From: Algoriphagus aquaeductus
GTDB lineage: Bacteria; Bacteroidota; Bacteroidia; Cytophagales; Cyclobacteriaceae
DNA length: 64,000 nt
Reading direction: 5' to 3'
Assembly: GCF_003253485.1 (NCBI RefSeq)
Contig: NZ_QKTX01000003.1
Span: forward strand, 354,706 to 418,705
The translations under genes were made by a program, and so were the position numbers. A model generated the notes under the pieces. That model did no database searches. It saw only the letters and a program-made list of their open reading frames with translations, and was not told where the DNA came from. Every line of letters begins with the position of its first letter. Position 1 is the stretch's first letter. Positions 7,253-15,109 of this stretch are shown here, piece by piece.

Positions 7253-7969
7253 ATGTATATCATTCCCGCCATCGACCTCATCGGAGGCAAGTGCGTTCGC
7301 CTCAGTCAGGGCGATTACAGCAGCAAGAAAGAATACCACGACGATCCGCTCGAAATGGCGAAGCGCTTTGAAGGCGCAGGGATTACTCGCTTGCATTTAG
7401 TGGATTTGGATGGTGCCAAAGCCAAAAAAATCATCAACGGTGATGTTTTGGAGCGAATTTGTGCCGGCACGAATCTTCAAGTAGATTTTGGTGGAGGTAT
7501 TCAGTCGGATGAGGAGATCGAAAAAGCCTTTGCACTCGGAGCCAAGCAAGTGACAGGAGGAAGTATTGCGGTGAAAAATCCAACTCTTTTCGACGAGTGG
7601 ATTACCAAGTACGGATCGGAGAAAATTATCCTCGGTGCAGATGCAAAAAACAAGAAAATCGCTGTGGGAGGTTGGGAAGAGACCACATCCGTGGAATTGA
7701 TTCCTTTTATCCAAAGCTATTTCGACAAAGGAATCCGCTATGTGATTTGCACCGATGTGGCCAAAGATGGCTTGCTTCAAGGCCCATCGGTGGACTTGTA
7801 CCGTGAGATTTTGCAGGAAATTCCCGAGTTGAAGCTCATCGCCAGTGGAGGAGTGTCTTCCGTCAAAGACCTCGAAGAACTCGAGAAAGTCGGGGTTTAC
7901 GGAGCGATTGTAGGCAAAGCGTATTATGAGGGAAGAGTGACGTTAGAGGAGTTAGCAAGTTTTGGATGA
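7253..7969 (+). CDS. hisA: ProFAR isomerase
   Basis: 1-(5-phosphoribosyl)-5-[(5-phosphoribosylamino)methylideneamino]imidazole-4-carboxamide isomerase, a (beta/alpha)8 barrel of 238 residues. PAIDLIGGKCVRL carries the first catalytic Asp and ICTDVAKDGLLQGP the second. The phosphate sites GGGIQS and ASGGVSS show the internal half-barrel duplication of HisA/HisF. The gap upstream is filled with repeats and the gap downstream to hisF contains another repeat type, so co-transcription would have to run through them. Confidence 0.96.
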   Translation: MYIIPAIDLIGGKCVRLSQGDYSSKKEYHDDPLEMAKRFEGAGITRLHLVDLDGAKAKKIINGDVLERICAGTNLQVDFGGGIQSDEEIEKAFALGAKQVTGGSIAVKNPTLFDEWITKYGSEKIILGADAKNKKIAVGGWEETTSVELIPFIQSYFDKGIRYVICTDVAKDGLLQGPSVDLYREILQEIPELKLIASGGVSSVKDLEELEKVGVYGAIVGKAYYEGRVTLEELASFG

Positions 7970-8083
7970 TTGAAATATGCTGCGCGAGATCCGTTGAAAT
8001 ACGCTTCGCGAAATATTTACTCCAACATTATGACTAAACTATTTCTATTTATTTCTTCCCGATTTATCGGGATTTATTTCAAC
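7970..8083. repeat. GAAATA-GCT-CGCGA repeat element between hisA and hisF
   Basis: Two 21-nt direct units, TTGAAATATGCTGCGCGAGAT (7970-7990) and a second copy (7994-8014, three differences), are followed by the palindrome CCCGATTTATCGGG (8058-8071) and ATTTCAAC (8076-8083), the inverse of GTTGAAAT at 7993. A related repeat with TGCGAGAT units lies between hisF and hisIE. Confidence 0.55.
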
Positions 8084-8097
8084 AGTATTTCCATTTT

Positions 8098-8853
8098 ATG
8101 CTAACCAAACGAATCATCCCCTGCCTCGATATCAAAGACGGCCGCACGGTCAAGGGAGTCAATTTTGTCCAGCTTCGGGATGCCGGCGACCCGGTCGAGT
8201 TGGCCAAAATCTACTCAGATGAAGGGGCGGACGAACTCGTCTTTTTGGACATCACAGCAACAGTCGATAAGCGAAAAACCCTTGCAGAATTGGTGACCAA
8301 AGTGGCCAAGGCGATCAATATTCCATTTACCGTAGGAGGAGGAATTTCCACCGTGGAGGACGTGAAGGTGCTTTTGGCAGCTGGAGCGGATAAGATTTCC
8401 ATCAACTCCGCAGCAGTGAAGAATCCCGGAGTGATTGACGAAATGGCCAGAGAATTTGGTTCGCAGTGTGTGGTGGTGGCCATCGATACCCGGAATGTGG
8501 ACGGGATTGATTTTGTCCATACGCATGGGGGAAGAAAAGCCACTTTGCTCAGAACCCAAGCTTGGGCCCAGGAAGTTGCCGATCGGGGTGCGGGAGAGAT
8601 TTTACTTACGTCTATGGATCATGATGGGACCAAGGCGGGTTTTGCCAATGAACTCACAGCGGAGATTTCATCAGCTTTGTCCATTCCCGTGATTGCTTCG
8701 GGAGGAGCAGGAAATATGCCGCATTTCAAGGATGTGTTTACCTTTGGCAAAGCGGATGCAGCCTTGGCAGCGAGTATTTTCCACTTCAAGGAAATCGGAA
8801 TTCCGGAGTTGAAGGAATATTTGATTGGAGAGGGGATTAGTATTAGGAAATAA
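8098..8853 (+). CDS. hisF: Imidazole glycerol phosphate synthase, cyclase subunit
   Basis: Cyclase half of IGP synthase, partner of HisH; it uses ammonia delivered through the barrel to form IGP and AICAR. The 251 residues begin [20 protein letters not shown] with the catalytic Asp (about D11). The second Asp is in [14 protein letters not shown] and ASGGAGN bind the phosphates. The sequence is canonical and complete. Confidence 0.97.
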   Translation: MLTKRIIPCLDIKDGRTVKGVNFVQLRDAGDPVELAKIYSDEGADELVFLDITATVDKRKTLAELVTKVAKAINIPFTVGGGISTVEDVKVLLAAGADKISINSAAVKNPGVIDEMAREFGSQCVVVAIDTRNVDGIDFVHTHGGRKATLLRTQAWAQEVADRGAGEILLTSMDHDGTKAGFANELTAEISSALSIPVIASGGAGNMPHFKDVFTFGKADAALAASIFHFKEIGIPELKEYLIGEGISIRK

Positions 8854-8861
8854 TTGAGAAT

Positions 8862-9005
8862 GAATTATAGAAATGCCCTGCGAGATAAAAATGAAGATAT
8901 GCTTTGCGAGATAATGAATTAAGATGTGCAAAGCGAGATGGCTGCTAAACAGCGAATTACATATCTCAGCTTTAGCCTTATCTTTTAAAATATCTGCGCA
9001 GCTAT
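8862..9005. repeat. TGCGAGAT-unit repeat element between hisF and hisIE
   Basis: Three related direct units end in TGCGAGAT, TTTGCGAGAT and AAAGCGAGAT (about 8869-8940). They are followed by inverse forms (ATATCTCAGCTTTAGCCTTA and AATATCTGCGCAGCTATCTT), so the spacer could fold into a long imperfect stem. It resembles the hisA-hisF spacer repeat. No gene is seen here. Confidence 0.45.
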
Positions 9006-9033
9006 CTTATTGTATTTCAAAGAAATAGAAAAC

Positions 9034-9630
9034 ATGAATATCGATTTCACGAAAATGAACGGCCTCATCCCTGCCATTGTGCAAGATGCCGTGACTGGAA
9101 AAGTCCTGATGCAGGGCTTTATGAACGAGGAAGCAATGGCCAAAACGCAGGAGACGGGAATGGTGACTTTTTTCTCCCGTAGCAAAGACCGTCTTTGGAC
9201 CAAAGGCGAGACTTCAGGCAATTTTATGGAGTTGGTATCCATTTCAGTGGATTGTGACGGAGATTCGATTTTAGTCAAAGCCAATCCCAAAGGTCCCGTA
9301 TGCCACACCGGAACTGATACTTGTTGGGGCGAGGAAAATGCTTCGAAAACGGGCTTTATTGATCAGCTACGAGCCATCATCAAAGACCGAAAAAACAATC
9401 CTTCTGACAAATCCTACACGGCATCTCTTTTTGCCAAAGGCATCAATAAAATCGCTCAAAAAGTAGGAGAGGAAGCTGTGGAAATCGTGATTGAAGCGAA
9501 AGACAATAACAAGGAGCTATTTTTAGGCGAGGCAGCCGATCTGCTTTTTCACTACCTCGTTCTTCTCGAAGCTAAAGGGTATGAGCTGGATGAGGTGATG
9601 GAGGTGCTGATCCAACGGCATAAAAAATAA
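9034..9630 (+). CDS. hisIE: Bifunctional phosphoribosyl-AMP cyclohydrolase / phosphoribosyl-ATP pyrophosphatase
   Basis: Fusion of HisI (about residues 1-105; signatures WTKGETSGN and the metal-binding CDGD and CHTGTDTCW) with HisE (about 110-198; GINKIAQKVGEEAVE and GEAADLLFH). Steps two and three of histidine synthesis. I placed the start at the ATG giving MNIDFTKMNGLIPAIV; an in-frame TTG 24 nt upstream is possible but lies in repeat-flanking sequence. It is the last gene of the his cluster and ends at a strong bidirectional hairpin. Confidence 0.95.
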   Translation: MNIDFTKMNGLIPAIVQDAVTGKVLMQGFMNEEAMAKTQETGMVTFFSRSKDRLWTKGETSGNFMELVSISVDCDGDSILVKANPKGPVCHTGTDTCWGEENASKTGFIDQLRAIIKDRKNNPSDKSYTASLFAKGINKIAQKVGEEAVEIVIEAKDNNKELFLGEAADLLFHYLVLLEAKGYELDEVMEVLIQRHKK

Positions 9631-9666
9631 ACCAAAAGCCCGGTCAATTGTCCGGGCTTTTGGTTT
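9629..9666. terminator. Bidirectional terminator between hisIE and the S41 protease gene
   Basis: AAACCAAAAGCCCGG (9629-9643) and CCGGGCTTTTGGTTT (9652-9666) form a perfect 15-bp stem with an 8-nt loop and T-rich ends on both strands. It serves the two convergent genes. Confidence 0.9.
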
Positions 9667-10985
9667 TAGAAAGCGGGGAATTCTTGCTGCAAGCCTTTGA
9701 AGGCATCGATGATTTCCCATTTAGGTTTGTAATAGGTATCTGCCATTCTACCGCTCACATTTCCTGTCTGTATGTATTGGAGGGCTGCGGCTAGCCTTAG
9801 GTCTCTAGGATCTCCCCAAGGGAACTGTGGACTGTCACCAACTCTAAAATCAGCAGGGAATCCATCAAAATATTCTGCTTTTCCCTGTGCATTTGCTGTG
9901 GCAAAAGTAATCGGAACAAGCTCCACGTTGTTGTCTAGGAGGGTTCTGCTATATCTCGATAGAGGAAATGAACCAACTGGTTTTCCAAAGGTATTGTCAC
10001 CTACTATCACGACTTGCATGTATGGAGTCAAATTGTTGATGACCAATTCAGACGCCGAAGCAGAGCTTCTGGAGGTAATAAAGATTACCCTAGTCAAATT
10101 GAGATTTCCAATTTTGCTGAAGTTTACAGAAGCGTTGCTTGCCGATTTCAGGTCATTCAGTTTATTGGTGTACATCAATCTGCCTGAGTTTGCAGTTTGA
10201 ATCAGGTAATTGCTGATCTGTGTGCAGACATCTACCGATCCACCCCCATTGTACCTCAGGTCAATGATCAATTCTTGAATTCCCTGACTTTGGAAGAATT
10301 CCATTGAACTTTGCACTTCAGAACTTCTAATAGGGTTGAGTCCTGCTGTAGCACGGAAGCTTTGATAAGCCCAATATCCCACTTTTTTTCCGCCTGCCTC
10401 AAAAATCCTTTGATCCAATACCGAATTCGATTGGTACTCGGCTTTTATATTGGTTCGGGTAGTGGTGGTTCCGTCAGGTAGTCTGAAGGTAAAGGAATTG
10501 CTTATACCAGGATCTGGTCCTCCGAGCTTGAAATCATATCCGCCAGAGGCCAGTTTGTACTCAGAGATAGGTTTTCCATTGATTTGGGTGATTTCCCATC
10601 CACGTTTCCAACCGTCTTTTCCAGCAGGAGCTTCGTCAAAAACAAAGGAAACGAACAATCTTTCATCTGAGGTAAATGCAAATCCAAACCCGTGTCCTGC
10701 ATTTCTTCCTACAAAGGAATTATTGAAGGCTTCCTGAGTAGTCAGGTAAGAGAAGCGGTCAAGCGGTTTGAAGATAATCCCGTCCAGCAATTCCTCGTTG
10801 GATAAGAACTTGGTCAGGTCCACAGTAGCAGGTATTCTGGTATTCCAGAAATACCACTCCCGCATGGTATCTACGATCGCTTTTTTGACATCAGATCCGT
10901 TTTGGGTAGGGGTGGGATCTTCTTTGGGATCACATGCTACAAATGCTATCCACACTATTCCAATAATCCACTTGAGCTTTTTCAT
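9666..10985 (-). CDS. S41-family (C-terminal processing type) peptidase, lipoprotein
   Basis: 439 residues. A short hydrophobic N-terminus ends in the lipobox FVAC (Cys18), followed by DPKEDP, so it should be a lipoprotein, probably in the outer membrane. A PDZ-like segment lies around residues 95-150 (GWEITQINGKPISEY). The S41 core has DLRYNGGGSVD at about 242-252, the nucleophile near S310 in SSASASELV, and the general-base lysine near K335 in DNTFGKPVGS, 25 residues later as in tail-specific proteases. It may degrade or process periplasmic proteins; the substrate is unknown. It stands alone between two terminators. Confidence 0.88.
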   Translation of the reverse strand: MKKLKWIIGIVWIAFVACDPKEDPTPTQNGSDVKKAIVDTMREWYFWNTRIPATVDLTKFLSNEELLDGIIFKPLDRFSYLTTQEAFNNSFVGRNAGHGFGFAFTSDERLFVSFVFDEAPAGKDGWKRGWEITQINGKPISEYKLASGGYDFKLGGPDPGISNSFTFRLPDGTTTTRTNIKAEYQSNSVLDQRIFEAGGKKVGYWAYQSFRATAGLNPIRSSEVQSSMEFFQSQGIQELIIDLRYNGGGSVDVCTQISNYLIQTANSGRLMYTNKLNDLKSASNASVNFSKIGNLNLTRVIFITSRSSASASELVINNLTPYMQVVIVGDNTFGKPVGSFPLSRYSRTLLDNNVELVPITFATANAQGKAEYFDGFPADFRVGDSPQFPWGDPRDLRLAAALQYIQTGNVSGRMADTYYKPKWEIIDAFKGLQQEFPAF

Positions 10986-11037
10986 AATCCTATTTTATTT
11001 CTCTTCCTAAACGGATTAAGATGGGGGATTTGTTTTC

Positions 11038-11433
11038 TTAAATGGCGATATCGTAGACTTTCACCGTCTTCCACATATGGGAATATTTGGCGATGAATTC
11101 GAGGTGAAGCGGGTCAGACTGATAGGCAGCCTGAGCCTCTAAAGAATCAAAAAACATGGTGCAGGAAACATGGAAACTATGGTCTACCACTTCTCTTTTT
11201 TCGGTAGGGGCAGGAGTTCCCATGATAAACTGAGCCACATCCTTGCAGCGTCCAAGCATAGGGGCAGCATCTGTCATAAATTCTTTGAGATCAGAATCCT
11301 TGTGTAACCAAAAGTAAACTTGATGAATCATTTTTTGAGCTGACATAGTGTTTGAGGTTAGGGTGTGAATGGGTAAAACACTCGCAGCGCCTGCTGCGGT
11401 GAGGGTTTTTATAAAAGATCGACGTGATTTCAT
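11038..11433 (-). CDS. Dabb-domain (stress-responsive A/B barrel) protein with Tat-like signal
   Basis: 131 residues. The N-terminus MKSRRSFIKTLTAAGAAS has the twin-arginine pattern SRRSFIK followed by a hydrophobic stretch, suggesting Tat export. The rest (from about residue 33) is a Dabb alpha+beta barrel: QKMIHQVYFWLHKDS, then a central HSFHVSCTMFFDS and a C-terminal HLEFIAKYSHMWKTVKVYD. Family members are small ligand-binding or oxygenase-like dimeric barrels; the function here is unknown. No partner gene is evident. A divergent aldo/keto reductase starts 133 nt away. Confidence 0.75.
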   Translation of the reverse strand: MKSRRSFIKTLTAAGAASVLPIHTLTSNTMSAQKMIHQVYFWLHKDSDLKEFMTDAAPMLGRCKDVAQFIMGTPAPTEKREVVDHSFHVSCTMFFDSLEAQAAYQSDPLHLEFIAKYSHMWKTVKVYDIAI

Positions 11434-11566
11434 TCCTCTTTCGGAAGCTTTTTGATGGTTGGTAATTCCCCTTTAAAGGTGGATAAAGATAAAGATATAA
11501 ATTGCTTTTCGAATGAAGGATTGGAGTAGACAAGGTGGGAATGTTGATCGTTAAAAGTGAAATTTC

Positions 11567-12553
11567 ATGAAATACAGGACTTTGGGAAAAACCGGTTGGC
11601 AAGTTTCTGAGATTGGTTTGGGGACTTGGCAAGTAGGTGGAGGTTGGGGAAAGCCTTTCGACTTGAAGAAAGCTGAATTGATTTTGAATTCTGCTTTGGA
11701 CCAAGGGATCAATTTTGTGGATACAGCAGATGTCTACGATGGTGGTCTTAGCGAAGCTTCTGTAGGTAGAGCAGTTCGACAAAGTAAAAATAAAGTCTAC
11801 GTCGCCACCAAATGCGGCCGACGGATTCAGCCACATCTTAATGAAGGCTACACTCCTGAAAGACTTCGAAAACACGTTGAAGACAGCCTAAGTAATTTGG
11901 GCTTGGGGCAAATAGACCTGATTCAGTTGCACTGTCCACCATCGGAAGTTTATAAGCGAGATGAGATTTTTTCACTTTTTGAGGATTTGAAAAAGGAGGG
12001 GAAAATTGCCGAAATGGGGGTAAGTGTGGAGCGGATCGATGAAGCGATTGGGGCGATGGAGTATGAAGTGGTTTCTACGGTTCAGGTGATCTTCAATTTA
12101 TTCAGGCAAAAGCCAATTGAACAGCTATTTCCACTTGCCGAAGCAAAGAATGTAGGTTTGATTATCCGTGTCCCTTTGGCAAGCGGGCTATTATCAGGGA
12201 AAATTACTCCATCGACTATCTTTCAAAAGGATGATCATCGCTTCTTCAATCGTGAAGGTAAAGCCTTTGACAAAGGGGAGACCTTTTCAGGGGTTCCTTT
12301 GGAAAATGCCTTTCCTGCTTTGGAAGAATTAAAGGGATACTTTGCGGATGATCACAACTTGGCTGCTCAAGCTCTGAGATGGATTTTGATGTTTAAACAA
12401 GTAGGGACAGTAATTCCCGGAGCCTCTTCTGTGGATCAAGTGGAAAAAAATATCCGAGCATCTCAATTGCCTCCTTTGAGTCCGCATCAGATGCAAGAGG
12501 CGGTAAGGATTTATGAAAAGTATATCAAACAAGAAATTCACCCTCAGTGGTAA
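11567..12553 (+). CDS. Aldo/keto reductase
   Basis: NAD(P)H-dependent oxidoreductase of the AKR superfamily, 328 residues. The catalytic tetrad is visible as Asp and Tyr in FVDTADVYDGG, Lys in VYVATKCGR and His in LIQLHCPP. IRVPLASGLLSGK and the C-terminal VIPGASSVDQVEKN are cofactor-binding signatures of the YghZ/IolS-like AKR11-13 groups. The substrate cannot be told from sequence. It is a single gene closed by a strong terminator. Confidence 0.9.
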   Translation: MKYRTLGKTGWQVSEIGLGTWQVGGGWGKPFDLKKAELILNSALDQGINFVDTADVYDGGLSEASVGRAVRQSKNKVYVATKCGRRIQPHLNEGYTPERLRKHVEDSLSNLGLGQIDLIQLHCPPSEVYKRDEIFSLFEDLKKEGKIAEMGVSVERIDEAIGAMEYEVVSTVQVIFNLFRQKPIEQLFPLAEAKNVGLIIRVPLASGLLSGKITPSTIFQKDDHRFFNREGKAFDKGETFSGVPLENAFPALEELKGYFADDHNLAAQALRWILMFKQVGTVIPGASSVDQVEKNIRASQLPPLSPHQMQEAVRIYEKYIKQEIHPQW

Positions 12554-12555
12554 AA

Positions 12556-12594
12556 CAACGGGGCCGGAGATATTTTCCGGCCCCGCTGTTTTAA
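12556..12594 (+). terminator. Terminator after the aldo/keto reductase gene
   Basis: The stem CGGGGCCGGA (12560-12569) / TCCGGCCCCG (12576-12585) is followed by CTGTTTT. It lies between convergent genes and may work in both directions. Confidence 0.85.
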
Positions 12595-13484
12595 AGAACT
12601 ATTCGGGAAGCTAAGTTTTTGAAATAAGGGTTCTGGTCAGAAATCAAGAAGTAATTGGTGGTGATTTTTTCGTTTCGCTCCATCAAAATCAACGATTCTT
12701 CATCGGCATGGATTACTTTTAGCTCTCTGGCTTTGGTAGGTAGGTCTTTGGTTTTGACATAGATTTCGCCCTCTTTTTCCAATACTTCTGTAATTCTGAA
12801 CATGATTGGTTTTCTGTCTTCGCCATAGGTTGTGGCAATGGTTCGCTCTGGAGACCAAGCGTTGCGGTTTAGTCTGTGTGTCTGGTAATGATGGAAAGAT
12901 CGGGTATTCACCAGCTCTTTTACTTTACTAGCGTTAACCTTTTTGGTGGAATAGCCGGTGCCATTGAATGTCGTTTGGGTAGAAGATCCTGCTTGGTTTT
13001 GACTACCGAATCGGTTGCCGCGCTGGTAGACATCCCCAATGTACACCACATTTGCCCCGATCATGGCTGCTTCGGCTTTCAATTTGTCCAAGGCTCTATT
13101 TTTCACTTCATTGATGCTGGAAAGTGTCGTCACTCCCGTGGCTTTGCTAAACAATTCTCCAGTTGGCTCTAGTCCCGCGATGTCCTCTGGATTGTAAGTG
13201 ATGAATACCTTTTCAAAATCATCCAAGCCATTCACTTCTTTGATTGGGCTTTCGAAAACCTCCTCTCGTCCTGATGAAAAGACAATTTTGGTGACTTGGT
13301 GCTTGCTGATGGTGTAGACCGTTTCCTCATTTGGATAAGAGTACTTGATGCTGTTTAGCCCGACTTCTTTGATGGAGACTTCTTTTTGCCCATCTAGGAG
13401 GAAAAGTACATCAGGTTGTTTTTGTCCAAAAGCACTTGAAAAATTGGCTAAAATGGCGAGGGAAAGGATTGATTTTTTAATCAT
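12591..13484 (-). CDS. Secreted protein of unknown function
   Basis: 297 residues with a Sec signal peptide (MIKKSILSLAILANFSSAFG, cleavage near residue 20). The first part (DVLFLLDGQKEVSIKEVGLN and TISKHQVTKIVFSSGREE) looks like the short strand pairs seen in bacteroidotal periplasmic proteins. The middle contains NRALDKLKAEAAMIGANVVY followed by IGDVYQRG, reminiscent of YbjQ-like or heavy-metal-binding-like domains that begin with a helix and end in a GAN-V-Y strand. I do not recognise the family with confidence. It is the last backbone gene before the 13.7-22.5 kb island. Confidence 0.7.
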   Translation of the reverse strand: MIKKSILSLAILANFSSAFGQKQPDVLFLLDGQKEVSIKEVGLNSIKYSYPNEETVYTISKHQVTKIVFSSGREEVFESPIKEVNGLDDFEKVFITYNPEDIAGLEPTGELFSKATGVTTLSSINEVKNRALDKLKAEAAMIGANVVYIGDVYQRGNRFGSQNQAGSSTQTTFNGTGYSTKKVNASKVKELVNTRSFHHYQTHRLNRNAWSPERTIATTYGEDRKPIMFRITEVLEKEGEIYVKTKDLPTKARELKVIHADEESLILMERNEKITTNYFLISDQNPYFKNLASRIVL

Positions 13485-13812
13485 GCTTATAAGGGTTTGC
13501 TATTAATGGACGGGAGAATTTGCTTTGGGTTCCGTGTTTTTCCATTTTTGCAATAAAAAGATTAATAAAAAGCAAAAGTAAGCAAAACGATTAAAACCGT
13601 TTATATACAATGCTTTATGAAACAGTAGTCTTAGTTTGGAACTCGGTGTCTGATAGGTTTTAGTCGTGAAAGCACAAAGTTAGGTTACTAATTCGTTACC
13701 GATTGACAAAGGCAATCTATAAACTAACTATCTATATTTCAGTGTTTTGCGTTCTTTTTCATATTCCCTTGTAACTCAATATAATTTAATTTTAACATTA
13801 AACATTTGAGTT
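13485..13812. other. Intergenic region at the left edge of the island
   Basis: 328 bp between a backbone gene (minus strand) and the integrase fragment. It is AT-rich and holds the att-like sequence at 13685-13706. A run of AACTAACTATCTATATTTC precedes the integrase. I see no ORF or RNA gene. Confidence 0.6.
13685..13706 (+). repeat. att-like site, left copy
   Basis: The first 20 bases are TTACTAATTCGTTACCGATT. The same sequence with two changes occurs at 22443-22464, and a slightly less exact version at 14983-15004. It lies 107 nt upstream of the integrase fragment, where an element's own attachment site is expected. Confidence 0.45.
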
Positions 13813-14240
13813 ATGGAGCAGACAAAAAAATCCACGTTCAAACTACTTTTCTACCTGAAAAAGAATGAGCCAAAAAAGAACGGTAACGCCCCTGTTATGG
13901 CACGTATTACCATTGATGGAATAGCTAAAACTTTAGGAACAAAGTTAGAAATCAACCCTAATAATTGGGATTTAAAGCATGGAAGAGTTGAAGGCAAGAG
14001 TGCCAAAGCATTGAGTATTAATCAAAAATTGGATAACATACGGGGACGTATTGACACTATTTATGAAGATATGCTAAAACACGAGGGATTTGTGACAGCA
14101 CAAAAACTAAAACTTGAATTTCTCGGTGTTGGTGTTATGGAAGATTCCTTGCTGAAAGTATTTAAAAAGAACAATGAGGACTTTGGAAAAATGGTGGCAA
14201 AAGGAGAACGAGCCAACAGTACATACTACAAATACAAATG
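13813..14240 (+). pseudogene. Truncated tyrosine recombinase (N-terminal part of a CTn-type integrase)
   Basis: The frame stays open to 14292 (159 aa), but integrase-like sequence ends near codon 142 at NSTYYKYK. What remains is the arm-binding domain typical of Bacteroidota integrases (STFKLLFYLKKNEPKKNG, NAPVMARITIDG, EINPNNWDLKHGRVEGKS) and the start of the core-binding SAM-like domain. The catalytic C-terminal domain with R-H-R-Y is absent. From about 14241 the DNA is the antisense of rteC, so the gene was cut by a deletion and is not functional. Confidence 0.85.
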
Positions 14241-14728
14241 TAATCGAAAAAGGTGGAGAATGATGGATCAATTTCAAATACAATGCTGTTAAGCCCATCG
14301 TGATAATTTATATTTCCTCTTTTAAAATAGATTTGATCACGATCCGTTCGTCCAGAACGGTAATATCGGTAAAAATCCGAATTACAAACATGCTCACTGT
14401 ATTCTCGTTTCAGATGTGCTAACTGCATAGTGAAATAGTTATAATACATTTTACCAGTATCAACCGGGCAAGTGGTTTCTATACGATAGATCTTGTTGTA
14501 ATAGATCAATTTTCCAAGTATTTGAGGTTTTATGGTACGAAAGAAATTTATCTCTTCAGTGTCATTCTCAAATCCTTCTTCCAGTATATGTTTCTTAACA
14601 GAAAATAAGTGATCTTGCAAATATTGAGTCATCTCAAAAGCCTCATCAATAATCCTTTTACTTTCTAATGAAATTTTATCCTCCTTATTGTGGATTTCTA
14701 AAATAATGTTCTGTAAAGTATATTCCAT
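14240..14728 (-). pseudogene. Truncated RteC-like regulator
   Basis: The N-terminal 160 or so codons resemble RteC, the regulator of excision and transfer in CTnDOT-type conjugative transposons: FFRTIKPQILGKLIYYNKIY, CPVDTGKMYYNYF, DFYRYYRSGRTDRDQIYF, NYHDGLNSIVFEIDPSFST. Homology stops at FFDY; the frame then runs 26 codons into antisense integrase sequence. The helix-turn-helix C-terminal half is missing. It converges tail to tail with the integrase fragment at a single junction. Confidence 0.8.
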
Positions 14729-14811
14729 AATTAATAATTTTGTGAGGATTACCTAAGTTTCAATAAGAATTCCCCAGTTAAATCACAAAATTTATAATTA
14801 CAAATGAATAA

Positions 14812-14846
14812 AACCCCCAAGTTGGGTGGAACTTGGGGAATTTTTT
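14812..14846 (+). terminator. Strong hairpin with T-run between rteC' and the Msr cluster
   Basis: CCCCAAGTT (14815-14823) and AACTTGGGG (14830-14838) form a perfect stem followed by AATTTTTT on the plus strand. It could terminate leftover element transcripts before the repeat/promoter module at 14927. Confidence 0.7.
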
Positions 14847-14926
14847 CTGGCCCAAAAGAACCTAAAAAATTGAATGAGGAAGATAAAAATAGTATAAAAA
14901 GATAAAATCTCTTGACCTATTTTTTG

Positions 14927-14934
14927 TATTTTTG
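14927..14934 (+). promoter_or_regulatory. -7 promoter motif of the left direct-repeat module
   Basis: TATTTTTG matches the Bacteroidota -7 consensus TAnnTTTG exactly and lies about 30 nt before the leader-like ORF at 14964. No clear -33 TTTG is seen at the right distance. The corresponding place in the right repeat copy has TATATTTG (22385-22392). Confidence 0.4.
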
Positions 14935-14940
14935 TTTTGT

Positions 14941-15050
14941 TGTTACAAGGAAAACAAGATTAAATGAATGCAATGAGCACCATTACTAAATCGTTACCTA
15001 TAGTATTTTCCATTCTTGTAAACTACTCTTTATTACTCACTTTAGGCTAG
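14941..15050 (+). repeat. 110-bp direct repeat, left copy
   Basis: Aligns without gaps with 22401-22510. I count 20 differences in 110 overall and 9 in 70 from 14981 on. It contains the att-like sequence (14983-15004) and a short ORF. The two copies, 7,460 bp apart, bracket the cargo genes. Together with the terminator at 14812 this explains most of the 381-bp gap between rteC' and the first Msr gene; the remaining 59 bp (15051-15109) are AT-rich leader. Confidence 0.85.
14964..15050 (+). CDS. Leader-like short ORF inside the left direct repeat (28 aa)
   Basis: ATG at 14964 to TAG at 15048-15050. The middle residues STITKSLPIVFSILVNYSLL are hydrophobic. The right repeat copy keeps the same frame with STITKSLPIEFSSLVNYSLL. 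Conserved reading frame and position behind a -7 motif suggest a leader peptide or small membrane peptide. It could equally be a by-product of a conserved DNA site, because the att-like core lies within it. Confidence 0.35.
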   Translation: MNAMSTITKSLPIVFSILVNYSLLLTLG

Positions 15051-15109
15051 ATTAGTTTTTTTTTAATATAAAAGACGCTAGCTCAGATAATAATTTGTTA
15101 ATAAGAAAT

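Noticed and set aside
14162..14239. C-terminal 26 codons of the rteC frame as a novel protein tail
   Set aside because: They are antisense integrase sequence past the deletion junction, so the tail is accidental.
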